The notes under the pieces: generated by a model
Seen by the model: only the letters and a program-made list of their open reading frames with translations
Told to the model about the DNA's origin: nothing
Database searches by the model: none
Made by a program: the position numbers and the translations under genes
Part shown: positions 35,552 to 44,423 of the stretch, piece after piece
Position numbering within the stretch: the first letter of the stretch is position 1
Layout: each line of letters starts with the position of its first letter
Assembly: GCA_039033215.1 (NCBI GenBank)
Contig: JBCCDA010000001.1
Span: 62,001 to 126,000 of the forward strand
Direction: 5' to 3'
Source: Thermohalobaculum sp039033215
GTDB lineage: Bacteria > Pseudomonadota > Alphaproteobacteria > Rhodobacterales > Rhodobacteraceae
Length of the DNA stretch: 64,000 nt

Positions 35552-36494
35552 CGGTGAAATCCCTTGCTTAAATTCGCCATTCCTCCGCTGGCGTTGGATA
35601 ACTCTAAAATTCTTGTTATAAATTGGAGACAAACAGGCATTGATCGATGCGGAGGACCATCGTCGCCGATGATCGAGCATCCTTGATATCGTGTGGGTTC
35701 ACACACTTTTTCGGACTGCGCAAAGATGAGCACGAACAGTCTGAACTCAGACCGTCTTAACCAAAGTGTCAGCGCATGCTGCTGCAATTTGCAACCCGAC
35801 CCACAACCTGTCACCCACCACGGACGCTAGCAGAACCGTCAAGGCGCGAAAAGGTAACATCTCACCTGTTTGGAACTCTCGTAGTTAACGTACGCGGTCT
35901 GGCGTGACGGGTCTTGTTGTAGTCGCAAAGGACCATCTCGGAGCCGGACAAGTATCGGGCACGACGATGTCCCAGGTGTGTTCCTTGACCAATGCGTTGG
36001 GACAGCCGCCGTGGTCAATTTCCGTAGAACACCACTAGATTTAATGTGAAACCGTGCCTGGTCACGCTCGTCGGAACCCTACTCCTGACATCCTGCCTAG
36101 AATCGACTGAGTGGTTCACTCAACCTGCAGGATCAGAAAGTCTCTTTGATCAAATAGGATGTGCCCTCGGACCAAAGGCGGACAAGGTCTCATCGTTTCG
36201 GCCACTGATCTTCCAGAGCGAGTCCACGCGGGAGTGACTGGCGATCCGCGTGAGACGCAAGCTGCGCTCTATCGACGTGATCGATGCAGTACCCGATCTG
36301 TGCTGCCTCATAAAGATTGCCTGTACTCATTCACTCGGAGTTGGACATGTTTCGCGCCACCCGTCCGGGCGACATCGGCTACAGGATGCCGAGCCTAGGC
36401 TTCGACCCGACAACCTTGGCACCTCGAACCAAGAAGCGTTCTGAGACCCGCCATATCGCTTCATCGGATCAGGTATTGGCGCATCAACTTGGGG
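35552..36494. other. Long intergenic region, mostly unassigned
   Basis: Nearly 950 bases with lower GC than the rest of the window. The first 90 bases probably carry the promoter of the RTX gene (AT-rich, around TTGTTATAAATTGG). Beyond a possible small lipoprotein frame at 36046 I see no gene, no inverted terminal repeat and no recognisable transposase remnant. Confidence 0.6.
36046..36237 (+). CDS. Possible small lipoprotein
   Basis: A 63-codon frame from a GTG start that would encode a lipoprotein-type signal: KPCLVTLVGTLLLTSC, with LTSC as a lipobox. The mature part is short and has no recognised domain. No ribosome-binding site is visible before the GTG and the surrounding DNA looks non-coding, so this could be chance. 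Confidence 0.25.
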   Translation: MKPCLVTLVGTLLLTSCLESTEWFTQPAGSESLFDQIGCALGPKADKVSSFRPLIFQSESTRE

Positions 36495-37409
36495 CTACCT
36501 TGCCTGTCTTTGTATCCACCGTACCGGGCGCCCGTCGATGAACGCAAGGCCGAGCCCGATGGCAAGCGCGCCGATGATCTCCTGCGCGAACACCGGCTCG
36601 TCCAGAAAGATGTTGCCGAGTGCGATGGCGGTGACGGGGATCAATAACGTGACCAACATGGCATTGCTCGCACCCGCGCGGACCAGGATCTTGAAGAACA
36701 CCAGATAGGCAACGGCCGTGCCGAAGATCGCGAGCCCGGCGACGGCGCCAAGCGTGTGCGCGCTGGGCATCGGCAGGGTCCAGGGTTGGTCGATCACCGC
36801 TACGACGACACTCATGATCGCGGTCGAGGCCACCAGCTGGCAGCACGCCGATTTCAACGGTGCGACGGCGCTCAGCCGCCGCCGGCCCCAGAGCGCGGCA
36901 AACCCGTAGCTGACCGCGCCTGCCATGCAGAGCAGGATGCCGATCGTCTCCGGCCCGCCGACCGGCCCATCGAACCCACGCAGGATTGCGACCCCGGCAA
37001 GGCCCAGGAGCACGCCGATCAGGCGGAGCACGGTCAGCCGCTCCTCGCGGAAGGCGGCCATGACCATGACGGCGAACAACGGCGTCATCGCGTTGATGAT
37101 CGAGGACATGCCGACGGTGATGAACAATTGCCCCGAGAAGATGAACCCGAACGGGAGCACGTTGTTGAGAAGCCCCATGCCCGCGAACGGTAACCACTCG
37201 CGCCGGGTGCGGGGCAGGCGGTGCCCCATGATCCAGAGGAGCGGCAACAGCGTCGCGGTGGCCAGTGCCACGCGCGCCAGCACGACGGTCAGCGGCGGCA
37301 GCTCACGCACGGCGACGCCCGCGAAGAAGTACGCTCCGCCCCATAGAAAGGCGAGGACCATCAGCAGGCCCCAGTCCTGCGAGTCCATGTCCTTGGGCGT
37401 GTCGCTCAT
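36495..37409 (-). CDS. EamA/DMT family transporter
   Basis: A 304-residue inner-membrane permease with ten helices arranged as two EamA repeats (first half begins LLMVLAFLWGGAYFF; second half about residue 155). Family members export or import small metabolites; substrate unknown. ATG 37409 is chosen because GAGGAG lies four bases before it. It is divergent from the FAH-family gene, 149 bases away, and may serve the catabolic genes there. Confidence 0.88.
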   Translation of the reverse strand: MSDTPKDMDSQDWGLLMVLAFLWGGAYFFAGVAVRELPPLTVVLARVALATATLLPLLWIMGHRLPRTRREWLPFAGMGLLNNVLPFGFIFSGQLFITVGMSSIINAMTPLFAVMVMAAFREERLTVLRLIGVLLGLAGVAILRGFDGPVGGPETIGILLCMAGAVSYGFAALWGRRRLSAVAPLKSACCQLVASTAIMSVVVAVIDQPWTLPMPSAHTLGAVAGLAIFGTAVAYLVFFKILVRAGASNAMLVTLLIPVTAIALGNIFLDEPVFAQEIIGALAIGLGLAFIDGRPVRWIQRQAR

Positions 37410-37558
37410 TTGGCTCCTCATGAGTTGAAGGGCAGGCATAGTGACGGCGGGTTCACCCGACGACCCGGATCTTGCGACATGGTGATGGTGGGGCCCTCCC
37501 TCTCGACAAACCGCCGGGGAGGCGGCAAGAGTTTGCCCAAGTAACCGGGAGGGACACC

Positions 37559-38404
37559 ATGAAACTGATGCGCATGGGCGCGAAGGGCGCCGAGAAACCT
37601 GCAATGCTGGACGGGGGCGGGGTGATCCGGGACCTCTCCGGGGTCATCGGCGATATCGATGGCGCGGCGCTGTCGCCGGAGGGGCTGGCGAAACTGGCGG
37701 CGGTCGATCCCGGGTCGCTGCCCGCCGTGGATGCGGGCGTGCGGGTCGGGCCCTGCGTGGGCGGGATCGGCAAGTGCATCTCGGTCGGGCTGAACTATGT
37801 CGACCACGCGCACGAGACCAACAACCCGATCCCGACCGAGCCGATCCTCTTCGGCAAGGCGGTGACGTCCATCTGCGGGCCGAACGACGATGTCGAGAAG
37901 CCGCGCGCGTCGACCAAGCTCGATTGGGAGATCGAGCTCTGCATCGTCATCGGCAGCCGCGCGAAGTATGTCTCCGAGGCCGATGCCCTGGACTATGTGG
38001 CCGGCTATGCCGTCTTCAACGATGTCTCCGAGCGTGACTTCCAGATCGGCCGCCCTGGCGGGCAATGGCTGAAGGGCAAGAGCCACGACACCTTCGGCCC
38101 GCTGGGTCCCTGGATGGTCACGAAGGACGAAGTGGCCGATCCCAGTGATCTGGCCATGGAGCTGAAGGTGAACGGCAAGGTCATGCAGAAGGGCTCGACC
38201 AAGACCTTCATCTTCCACCCAGCGCAGGTCGTCAGTCATATATCGCAGTTCATGACGCTCGAGCCCGGCGATGTGATCCCTACGGGCACGCCACCCGGTG
38301 TCGGCGCGGGCATGACCCCGCCTGTCTGGCTGAACGCTGGAGATGTGATGGAGCTGGAGATCGAGGGGCTTGGTACCCAGCGCCAGGCAGTCGTGGCGGC
38401 CTGA
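37559..38404 (+). CDS. Fumarylacetoacetate hydrolase family enzyme (2,4-diketo-3-deoxy-sugar-acid hydrolase-like)
   Basis: A 281-residue FAH-fold protein. Landmarks: the loop GLNYVDHAHET, the metal ligands LDWEIELCIVIG (two Glu) and YAVFNDVSERDFQ (Asp), then GKSHDTFGP and IPTGTPPGVG. These are the signatures of the group that includes 2,4-diketo-3-deoxy-L-rhamnonate/fuconate hydrolase, which splits the diketo acid to pyruvate and a second acid. A strong GGGAGGG precedes the ATG at 37559. The SDR and dehydratase needed before this step lie about 7 kb upstream. The next gene follows by four bases. Confidence 0.9.
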   Translation: MKLMRMGAKGAEKPAMLDGGGVIRDLSGVIGDIDGAALSPEGLAKLAAVDPGSLPAVDAGVRVGPCVGGIGKCISVGLNYVDHAHETNNPIPTEPILFGKAVTSICGPNDDVEKPRASTKLDWEIELCIVIGSRAKYVSEADALDYVAGYAVFNDVSERDFQIGRPGGQWLKGKSHDTFGPLGPWMVTKDEVADPSDLAMELKVNGKVMQKGSTKTFIFHPAQVVSHISQFMTLEPGDVIPTGTPPGVGAGMTPPVWLNAGDVMELEIEGLGTQRQAVVAA

Positions 38405-38408
38405 GACC

Positions 38409-39359
38409 GTGGCGAGCCCCTTCGATCCGGTCGATTCGTCGGTAGTGGCCCGGTACGCCGGGGTTGCCACCTTTATGCGGGCAGCCCAATCGGCGCCGGT
38501 CCCGGGGCTTGATATCGCGCTGGCCGGCGTACCGCTGGATCTGGGCGCCACCTACCGGGTCGGTGCGCGGCATGGGCCTGCGGGGGTGCGCGACGCCTCG
38601 CGCCTTATCCGGCAAGTGAACCCGTCGACCGGGGTCGCCCCCTACCGGCTGGTCAACATCGCCGATGTCGGAGACGCGCCGACGGACCCGCTGTCCGTGG
38701 AGCGCTCGGTTGATCTGGTGCAGGGCTTCTATGATTCGATCCACGCAGTGGGCGCGGCCCCGATCTCGGTTGGCGGGGATCATGTCGTGCCGCTTCCCAT
38801 CCTGCGAGCCATCGCCAAGGACCGGCCCGTGGGGCTTATCCAGATCGATAGCCATGCCGATACGTTCGATGACTTCATGGGTACAAAGATCAACCATGCG
38901 ACCTTCGTGCGCCGGGGGATAGAGGAGGGGCTAATCGACCCCGCCCGAACCATCCAGATCGGTCTGCGTGGTACGCGCTACGGCGACGACGATATCGTCT
39001 TTGGCGATCAGGCGGGGCTCACGATGCTCTCCATGGACCTCTATGAGGAGATGGGTCGTGCTGCGGTGATCCAGAAGATCCGTGACGTCGTGGGTGCTGG
39101 TGCCGTCTACATCACGATCGATATCGACGGGTTGGATCCGCGCGATGCGCCAGGGACCGGCGTGCCGGAGCCGGGAGGGATCTCGATGCGCGACTGCCAG
39201 GTGATGCTGCGCAGTCTGACAGGGCTCGACGTGGTGGGAGCGGACATCTGCGAGGTGGTCCCAGGGCTCGACCCGACGGGCATCACCTGCATCAACGCGG
39301 CCAACCTGATGTTCGAGCTTGCGTGCGTGATCGCTGTCGCCCGGACGCAGGACAACTGA
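38409..39359 (+). CDS. Agmatinase/arginase family ureohydrolase
   Basis: A 316-residue ureohydrolase with the complete dimanganese site: GGDHVV, QIDSHADT and TIDIDGLDPRDAPGTG. Members hydrolyse guanidino groups of agmatine, guanidinobutyrate, guanidinopropionate or similar, releasing urea. The specific substrate cannot be read. It begins with GTG at 38409, four bases after the FAH stop, so the two form an operon. A strong hairpin follows the stop. The pairing of a ureohydrolase with an FAH enzyme is unexpected. Confidence 0.88.
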   Translation: MASPFDPVDSSVVARYAGVATFMRAAQSAPVPGLDIALAGVPLDLGATYRVGARHGPAGVRDASRLIRQVNPSTGVAPYRLVNIADVGDAPTDPLSVERSVDLVQGFYDSIHAVGAAPISVGGDHVVPLPILRAIAKDRPVGLIQIDSHADTFDDFMGTKINHATFVRRGIEEGLIDPARTIQIGLRGTRYGDDDIVFGDQAGLTMLSMDLYEEMGRAAVIQKIRDVVGAGAVYITIDIDGLDPRDAPGTGVPEPGGISMRDCQVMLRSLTGLDVVGADICEVVPGLDPTGITCINAANLMFELACVIAVARTQDN

Positions 39360-39370
39360 GGAACAGTGGA

Positions 39371-39391
39371 ACGCCGGGGCAAGCCCGGCGT
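39371..39391 (+). terminator. Hairpin after the agmatinase-family gene
   Basis: ACGCCGGG at 39371-39378 pairs with CCCGGCGT at 39384-39391 around a five-base loop, 11 bases after the stop at 39359, followed by TGTTCCTCTC. It lacks a long T-run but the position and stability fit a terminator of the FAH-ureohydrolase operon. Confidence 0.6.
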
Positions 39392-39403
39392 GTTCCTCTC
39401 AGT

Positions 39404-39493
39404 TGCCCACCCGCCCACCCTTTGGCGCCCAGAACGACCGTTCCACTAACGATCACAGTTGAGGCCAGGCGCCCAAGGGTGGGCGGGTGGGCA
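39404..39493. repeat. 26-bp inverted repeat with 38-base loop
   Basis: The arm at 39404-39429 (starts TGCCCACCCGCCCACCC) is the reverse complement of 39468-39493 with one mismatch. It lies between convergent genes, right after the terminator hairpin. A long G/C-rich cruciform of this kind could be a bidirectional terminator or a copy of a short repeated palindromic element. No coding use. Confidence 0.85.
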
Positions 39494-39527
39494 CTGATAA
39501 ATGCCGCGCGTCAGCGCGTCCTTCGGC

Positions 39528-40280
39528 CTAGTAGGTCGCACGGCCACCGGAGAGATCGAAGACGCCGCCGGTGGTGAAGCTGTTCTCGGCCGAACTCAGC
39601 CACGTTACCATGTTTGCGATCTCCTCAACGGTCACGAACCGCCCACGGGGGATCTTCGAGAGCATGAAGTCGATGTGGTACTGTTCGATCTGGTCGAAGA
39701 TCGCTGTCTTCGCAGCCGCAGGCGTGATGCAGTTCACCGCAATGTCTTGGCTTGCCAGTTCCTTGCCGAGCGACTTCGTCAGCGCAATGACGCCCGCCTT
39801 GGCTGAGGAGTAATGGGCGGCGTTGGGATTGCCCTCCTTTCCCGCGATCGAGGCCGTGTTCACGATGCGGCCGTAGCCAGCCTCAACCATGTGCGGGGCG
39901 ATCGCCTTGCAGCAGTAGAAGACGCCGCTGAGATCGATGTCGATCACCTTGCGCCACTCCGCAGGATCCGTGTCGATCACCGTCGCGTTCGCGCCCGCGA
40001 TGCCAGCGTTGGCAACCAGGATGTCGACCCCGCCCATCTCCGCCACCGTACGGGCGGTCGCGGATTGAACCCGGTCCCAATCACTCACATCAGGATCATT
40101 CACGTAGACGGTGCCCTTGCCCGCGAGCTGCTCGGCCGCCTGCTCGGCTAGCGCCCGGTCCGCATCCCAGATCGTGACGGTTGCGCCGGAGGCGAGAAAC
40201 CGCTCGACAACCGCGAGCCCGATCCCCTGGGCGCCCCCGGTGACAACGGCCTTGCGGCCCTGAAGATCGTAGGTGTTCAT
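39528..40280 (-). CDS. SDR family oxidoreductase
   Basis: A 250-residue classical SDR: TGGAQGIG for NAD(P), NAGIAG, active-site Ser in NTASIAG, and HYSSAKAG for Tyr and Lys. It ends with GGVFDLSGGRATY. An acidic residue at WDAD after the second strand hints at NAD rather than NADP. GGGAGG precedes the ATG at 40280. Substrate unknown; its place among sugar-acid enzymes suggests a polyol or sugar acid. Confidence 0.88.
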   Translation of the reverse strand: MNTYDLQGRKAVVTGGAQGIGLAVVERFLASGATVTIWDADRALAEQAAEQLAGKGTVYVNDPDVSDWDRVQSATARTVAEMGGVDILVANAGIAGANATVIDTDPAEWRKVIDIDLSGVFYCCKAIAPHMVEAGYGRIVNTASIAGKEGNPNAAHYSSAKAGVIALTKSLGKELASQDIAVNCITPAAAKTAIFDQIEQYHIDFMLSKIPRGRFVTVEEIANMVTWLSSAENSFTTGGVFDLSGGRATY

Positions 40281-40540
40281 CGCAACCTCCCTCGTTTGGT
40301 TTGACGTGATCTAGGCCAGCCGGGGTGGCGCAATCCAGTGCTTTCTGAGGGTCGGCCTAGGCGGTTAGGCTACCGATCAGACAACGGGCGGCGCCGCGGG
40401 CGGCGTCTAGGTCGTCGACGACGTGAGCGAGACCCAGCGCACAAGAAGCTGTCCGCATACCCAACCACGTTCTCTGAGTGCCGGATGATGGTGTGCTCCA
40501 AACAAAACCTGCTTGGGACCCTGCTATCGCCGCGGAGTGA
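40281..40540. other. Gap before the SDR promoter, nothing clear
   Basis: Between the SDR start and the terminator of the lipoprotein gene. It should hold the SDR promoter. No supported gene; a G/C-rich stretch (GGGCGGCGCCGCGGGCGGCG, about 40386) is the only local pattern. Confidence 0.5.
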
Positions 40541-40571
40541 TCGAAAACAAAGCACCCGGGTTCCGGGTGCT
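40541..40571 (-). terminator. Rho-independent terminator of the lipoprotein gene
   Basis: AGCACCCGG (40551-40559) pairs perfectly with CCGGGTGCT (40563-40571) around a three-base loop. Read on the minus strand the hairpin is followed by TTTGTTTTC. It starts ten bases after the stop of the gene at 40581. This is a textbook intrinsic terminator. Confidence 0.88.
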
Positions 40572-40580
40572 GCTTCAGGA

Positions 40581-41426
40581 TCAACACCCAATGGCGCTCC
40601 GGTCAAAGCTGAACTCGAGCGGGGCGTCGCATTTGAGACGGCGGTACGGGACTGTACCGACAGCCAGACCGAACGCATCGCCCTCGAGCTCGGCGACCGT
40701 CATCCTCTGCGACAAGTCCAACGGTTGGCAGGAAAAGTTGCCGCCGGATTGCTTCGTCGCCGGGTTGAACGTGTTCTCAGGGTGCCGGAAGCAGATTTCT
40801 GACCCTCTGATCTCCCAAGATTCAGGCAGGCTGCGGGTGTTTCCCGGATACCAAAGCCAGCTCCGGGTCGAGGTCTCAACGTAGCTGATCTGAAATCCGT
40901 GTTGGCGGTTGAAGGAGAGGTATGTCTGCCCGACTTGCGGGTACGCTGCAAAGCGAGCCGCCTGTTCGTCCGTTCCGGGTCGACCATCCGGCAGGCCCGT
41001 CTTCCGCCTGCGAGTGTCGCCCTCACAGTAAGTCTCAACCCGGATGTTCCCGGAACCTCGGATGGGCAATCTGGACATGTTGGTGATGCCTGGAACGAAC
41101 TTCAGCACCCCTCCTTCGAAGACTGCATCGCAGTCTGTGCTCCGTGCAACGGCGACTTCCAGTGAGTAGCCATTTACCTGCCCAGCCTGCGAGTAGTCTA
41201 CGAGGGCGAAGGTCTTGTCCGGGCTATGCCCGACCAGGAAAGATCTGCCGAGCACATCGACTTCCGTGGCGGTCTGCATGATGGCGTCCACCTCTGCTTT
41301 TTTCTGGGCGGTCACCTCGGGGTCTGGTGCGGGAAGGGGAGGGATCTTGCTACCTACGCGCGGCCCACAGGCTCCAACGCCAACGCAGAGCGTCAAGATG
41401 ATGATAGGTTTCAACAAATAGCGCAT
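40581..41426 (-). CDS. Hypothetical lipoprotein
   Basis: A 281-residue protein with a lipoprotein signal peptide: MRYLLKPIIILTLCVGVGAC, lipobox VGAC with the Cys at residue 20. The mature part begins with a Pro-rich spacer (PPLPAPDPE) and has several paired cysteines (at TDCDAVF, ETYCEGD, SEICFRH, FSCQPL, LKCDAP and the C-terminal GC), which suggests disulfides in the periplasm or on the outer membrane. No family recognised. A clear terminator follows. It is divergent from the IlvD/Edd gene. Confidence 0.82.
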   Translation of the reverse strand: MRYLLKPIIILTLCVGVGACGPRVGSKIPPLPAPDPEVTAQKKAEVDAIMQTATEVDVLGRSFLVGHSPDKTFALVDYSQAGQVNGYSLEVAVARSTDCDAVFEGGVLKFVPGITNMSRLPIRGSGNIRVETYCEGDTRRRKTGLPDGRPGTDEQAARFAAYPQVGQTYLSFNRQHGFQISYVETSTRSWLWYPGNTRSLPESWEIRGSEICFRHPENTFNPATKQSGGNFSCQPLDLSQRMTVAELEGDAFGLAVGTVPYRRLKCDAPLEFSFDRSAIGC

Positions 41427-41498
41427 GTCTGAATCTCCCAGTTTGTAACAGCGCGGCTTTTACGATTTAGTCGCCCAAACACAAGCCGGGAGGACACC

Positions 41499-43277
41499 AT
41501 GACCGCCTTTCACAAAGGCCGTTTCCGCAGCCGTCAGTGGTTCGACAATCCGGATAACCCGGCAATGACGGCGCTCTACCTCGAGCGCTATCAGAACCAG
41601 GCGTTCACGCTGGAAGAACTGCAATCCGGCAGGCCGATCATCGGGATCGCCCAGTCGGGTAGCGACCTCGCGCCGTGCAACAAGATACACCTCTTCCTCG
41701 TCGACCGGGTCAAGGCGGGGATCCGGGATGCTGGCGGTATTCCGCTGGAGTTTCCGGTGCACCCGATCCAGGAAACGGGCAAGCGCCCAACGGCGGCCCT
41801 TGATCGCAACCTGATGTATCTCTCCCTAGTCGAGGTGCTCCAGGGCTATCCTCTGGACGCGGTTGTGCTGACCACGGGTTGCGACAAGACCACGCCCGCG
41901 ATGCTGATGGGGGCGGCGACGGTCGATATCCCGGCGATCGCACTCAATGGCGGGCCAATGCTGGATGGCTGGTGGAAGGGCGAGCGCGCGGGCTCGGGCA
42001 TGATCGTCTGGGAGTCTCGGCGCCTGCTTGCGGCGGGGGAGATCGACTACCCCGAGTTCCTGGCCCGGATCTGTTCCTCGGCGCCGTCGCTGGGCCATTG
42101 CAACACGATGGGCACAGCCTCGACCATGAACGCGCTGACCGAAGCGCTGGGGTTCATGCTGCCGGGCACGGGCAATATTCCGGCCCCCTGGCGCGCCCGG
42201 ATGGAGGCCGCCTACCAGACCGGCAAGCGCATCGTCGAGATGGCGCACGAAGACCTTTGCCCCAGCCAAATCATCACCCGCGACGCGTTGCATAACGTCA
42301 TCCGCGTGAACACGGCGATTGGCGGATCCACCAATGCGCCGATCCACTTCGCGGCAATCGCCCGCCATGCGGGGCTGGAGCTGGAGATCACCGAGTGGCA
42401 GCAGATCGGTTTTGACCTGCCGCTTCTGGTCAACATGCAGCCGGCTGGCACCTACCTTGGCGAGGATTACCAGCGCGCCGGTGCCACGGCGGCGGTAATG
42501 GGTGAGCTGCTGTCGGTGGGTCTGCTGGACGGCGGACCTCTCAGGGTGTCGGGCAAGACGGTGGCGGAGGACTACGCGGAGGCGCGCTCCGAGAACCACG
42601 ACGTCATCTTCACGCCTGCCAAGCCAATGCGCGAGAAGGCGGGGTTTGTCGTGATCTCGGGCAACCTCTTTGACAGCGCGCTCATGAAGACATCGGTGAT
42701 CTCGGCCCAGTTCCGCCAGAAATGGCTGTCGCATCCTGGCGCCGAAGGTGTCTGCGAGGGCAGGGCCGTGGTCTTCGAAGGGCCTGAGGATTACCACGAC
42801 AACATCAACAACCCAGCGCTTGGGATTGACGAGAACACAATGCTCTTTATCCGGGGCGTGGGGCCGGTGGGCTATCCTGGCGGCGCAGAAGTTGTGAACA
42901 TGCAGCCACCCGATGCCCTGATCGCGGCCGGTGTCAATCACCTGCCGACGATCGGGGACGGGCGACAGTCGGGGACATCGGAGAGCCCGTCGATCCTGAA
43001 CGCCTCGCCCGAAGCGGCGGTGGGCGGGGGACTCGCCTACCTGAAGACCGGCGATACCGTGCGGCTGGACATTGCGAACGCGCGGATGGACGCGCTGGTG
43101 GACGACGCTGAATGGCAGGCCCGCAAGGACGCGTGGCAGGCGCCGGAACTGGTGCACCATACGCCCTGGCAGGAAATCCAGCGCGCCCACATTGGCCATT
43201 TCTCGGACGGTGGGTGTCTGGAGTTTGCAACTCGCTACCGGCGCACGTCCGAGGTTCTGGAGCGAGACAACCACTGA
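41499..43277 (+). CDS. IlvD/Edd family sugar-acid dehydratase
   Basis: A 592-residue dehydratase. Cluster-binding cysteines can be seen at DLAPCN, TTGCDKTTPA and SLGHCNTMGT, the set for the [2Fe-2S] type found in arabinonate/xylonate dehydratases; a late GDGRQSGTS is also conserved. Length and start (FRSRQWFDNPDNPAMTALYL) match the sugar-acid branch rather than IlvD itself. It converts an aldonate to a 2-keto-3-deoxy acid. GGGAGG precedes the ATG. The downstream DenD-like gene is 169 bases away. Confidence 0.9.
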   Translation: MTAFHKGRFRSRQWFDNPDNPAMTALYLERYQNQAFTLEELQSGRPIIGIAQSGSDLAPCNKIHLFLVDRVKAGIRDAGGIPLEFPVHPIQETGKRPTAALDRNLMYLSLVEVLQGYPLDAVVLTTGCDKTTPAMLMGAATVDIPAIALNGGPMLDGWWKGERAGSGMIVWESRRLLAAGEIDYPEFLARICSSAPSLGHCNTMGTASTMNALTEALGFMLPGTGNIPAPWRARMEAAYQTGKRIVEMAHEDLCPSQIITRDALHNVIRVNTAIGGSTNAPIHFAAIARHAGLELEITEWQQIGFDLPLLVNMQPAGTYLGEDYQRAGATAAVMGELLSVGLLDGGPLRVSGKTVAEDYAEARSENHDVIFTPAKPMREKAGFVVISGNLFDSALMKTSVISAQFRQKWLSHPGAEGVCEGRAVVFEGPEDYHDNINNPALGIDENTMLFIRGVGPVGYPGGAEVVNMQPPDALIAAGVNHLPTIGDGRQSGTSESPSILNASPEAAVGGGLAYLKTGDTVRLDIANARMDALVDDAEWQARKDAWQAPELVHHTPWQEIQRAHIGHFSDGGCLEFATRYRRTSEVLERDNH

Positions 43278-43278
43278 A

Positions 43279-43302
43279 CGGCACAGAAGACTTGTGGTGC
43301 CG
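43279..43302 (+). terminator. Possible hairpin after the IlvD/Edd gene
   Basis: CGGCAC (43279-43284) can pair with GTGCCG (43297-43302), immediately after the stop. The loop is long and no T-run follows, so it is weak. Confidence 0.3.
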
Positions 43303-43446
43303 GTTGAACATCGCAAGGCTGTCGCCAGCCTGTTTCCATCGGGCCTTGACCATCGTGCTGGTGGTGTAATCGCCGGGTGCACGAGATGATGAAATTGGTA
43401 CTGCGGTGACGCGGCGTCATAAGCAAGGGTTTTGGGAGATCAGACG

Positions 43447-44421
43447 ATGAAGGCTGCGATCATTGGAGGCGGAGGGTTTCTGGGGCAGAAGCTGGCAAGA
43501 AGGCTTGCCGAGATCGGGAAGGTTCGGGGCGAGGCGATCACCTCCATGGTTTTGGCCGATATCGTTGCCCCCAACGCAATTGAGGCTGGTTTCCCGGTCG
43601 AGACACAGCAAATGGACATCACCGACCGCGCGGCCGTCGACCGAGCCGTCGCCGGGGCAGGCGCGATCTGGCACCTCGCCGCAATCGTCTCGGCGCAAGC
43701 GGAGGCCGAGTTCGACCTCGGGCTCGAGATCAATCTCGGCGGGTCGCTGAACGTCTTCCAGGCAGCTCGGGCGCTCGGGACGAACCCGATCCTGGTCTAC
43801 ACCTCCTCGTGCGCGGTCTACGGCGGTGAGATCGAGGATCCGATGCGCGACGGGGTAGAGCTGAACCCCCAGACCTCGTACGGCGCCCAGAAGGCCGCGG
43901 CCGAGCTGATCCTGACCGACATGTCCCGCAAGGGCTTTGTGGACGGGCGCGGTCTGCGCCTGCCAACGATCACGATCCGGCCCGGCAAACCCAACAAGGC
44001 CTCGACCGGCTTCATGTCCTCGATCTTCCGCGAGCCCATGCAGGGCCAGCAATCGAACTGTCCAGTGGGCCGGGACTTTCCAATCTGGCACTGCTCGCCG
44101 CGCACGATGGTCGAGAACCTGGTCCACGCCGCAGAGATCCCGCCCGAGGACTGGGGAAAGAACCGCTGCCTCGCGACACCCGGGCTGACGAGCACGATCG
44201 GCGAGATGATCGACGCCATGACCCGGGTGGCAGGGCCCGGACCGGAAGCGCTGATCACTTGGGACAAGGATGATTGGATCGAGGGGATCGTGCGTCAGTT
44301 CACCTCGGCCGTGATCCCAGAGAAGGCCCTGCGCCTCGGCTTCAAGCAGGACGCGAGCTTCGAGGACTCGGTGCGCTACTTCCTGGAGGACGACATTGCC
44401 CGCCCCGGCGGGGCCGCCTGA
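43447..44421 (+). CDS. denD: NAD-dependent epimerase/dehydratase family, D-erythronate dehydrogenase-like
   Basis: A 324-residue extended SDR: GGGGFLGQKLA for NAD, then HLAAIVS, YTSSCAVYGG with the active Ser/Thr and SYGAQKAAAE for Tyr-Lys. The sequence strongly resembles DenD, D-erythronate 2-dehydrogenase, which makes 2-keto-D-erythronate in four-carbon sugar-acid catabolism. The kinase (DenK/OtnK) and isomerase of that route are not in this window, so either they lie elsewhere or the substrate differs. ATG 43447 has GGGAG upstream. Confidence 0.85.
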   Translation: MKAAIIGGGGFLGQKLARRLAEIGKVRGEAITSMVLADIVAPNAIEAGFPVETQQMDITDRAAVDRAVAGAGAIWHLAAIVSAQAEAEFDLGLEINLGGSLNVFQAARALGTNPILVYTSSCAVYGGEIEDPMRDGVELNPQTSYGAQKAAAELILTDMSRKGFVDGRGLRLPTITIRPGKPNKASTGFMSSIFREPMQGQQSNCPVGRDFPIWHCSPRTMVENLVHAAEIPPEDWGKNRCLATPGLTSTIGEMIDAMTRVAGPGPEALITWDKDDWIEGIVRQFTSAVIPEKALRLGFKQDASFEDSVRYFLEDDIARPGGAA

Positions 44422-44423
44422 AC

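Noticed and set aside
37541..41501. Near-identical leaders CCGGGAGG(G)ACACCATG before the FAH and IlvD/Edd genes as a shared regulatory element
   Set aside because: Similarity is limited to about 15 bases that are mostly the ribosome-binding site; several other genes here have comparable strong sites.
41826..43382. Long minus-strand frame opposite the IlvD/Edd gene
   Set aside because: No recognisable motif; the plus strand has all cluster cysteines and a strong ribosome site.
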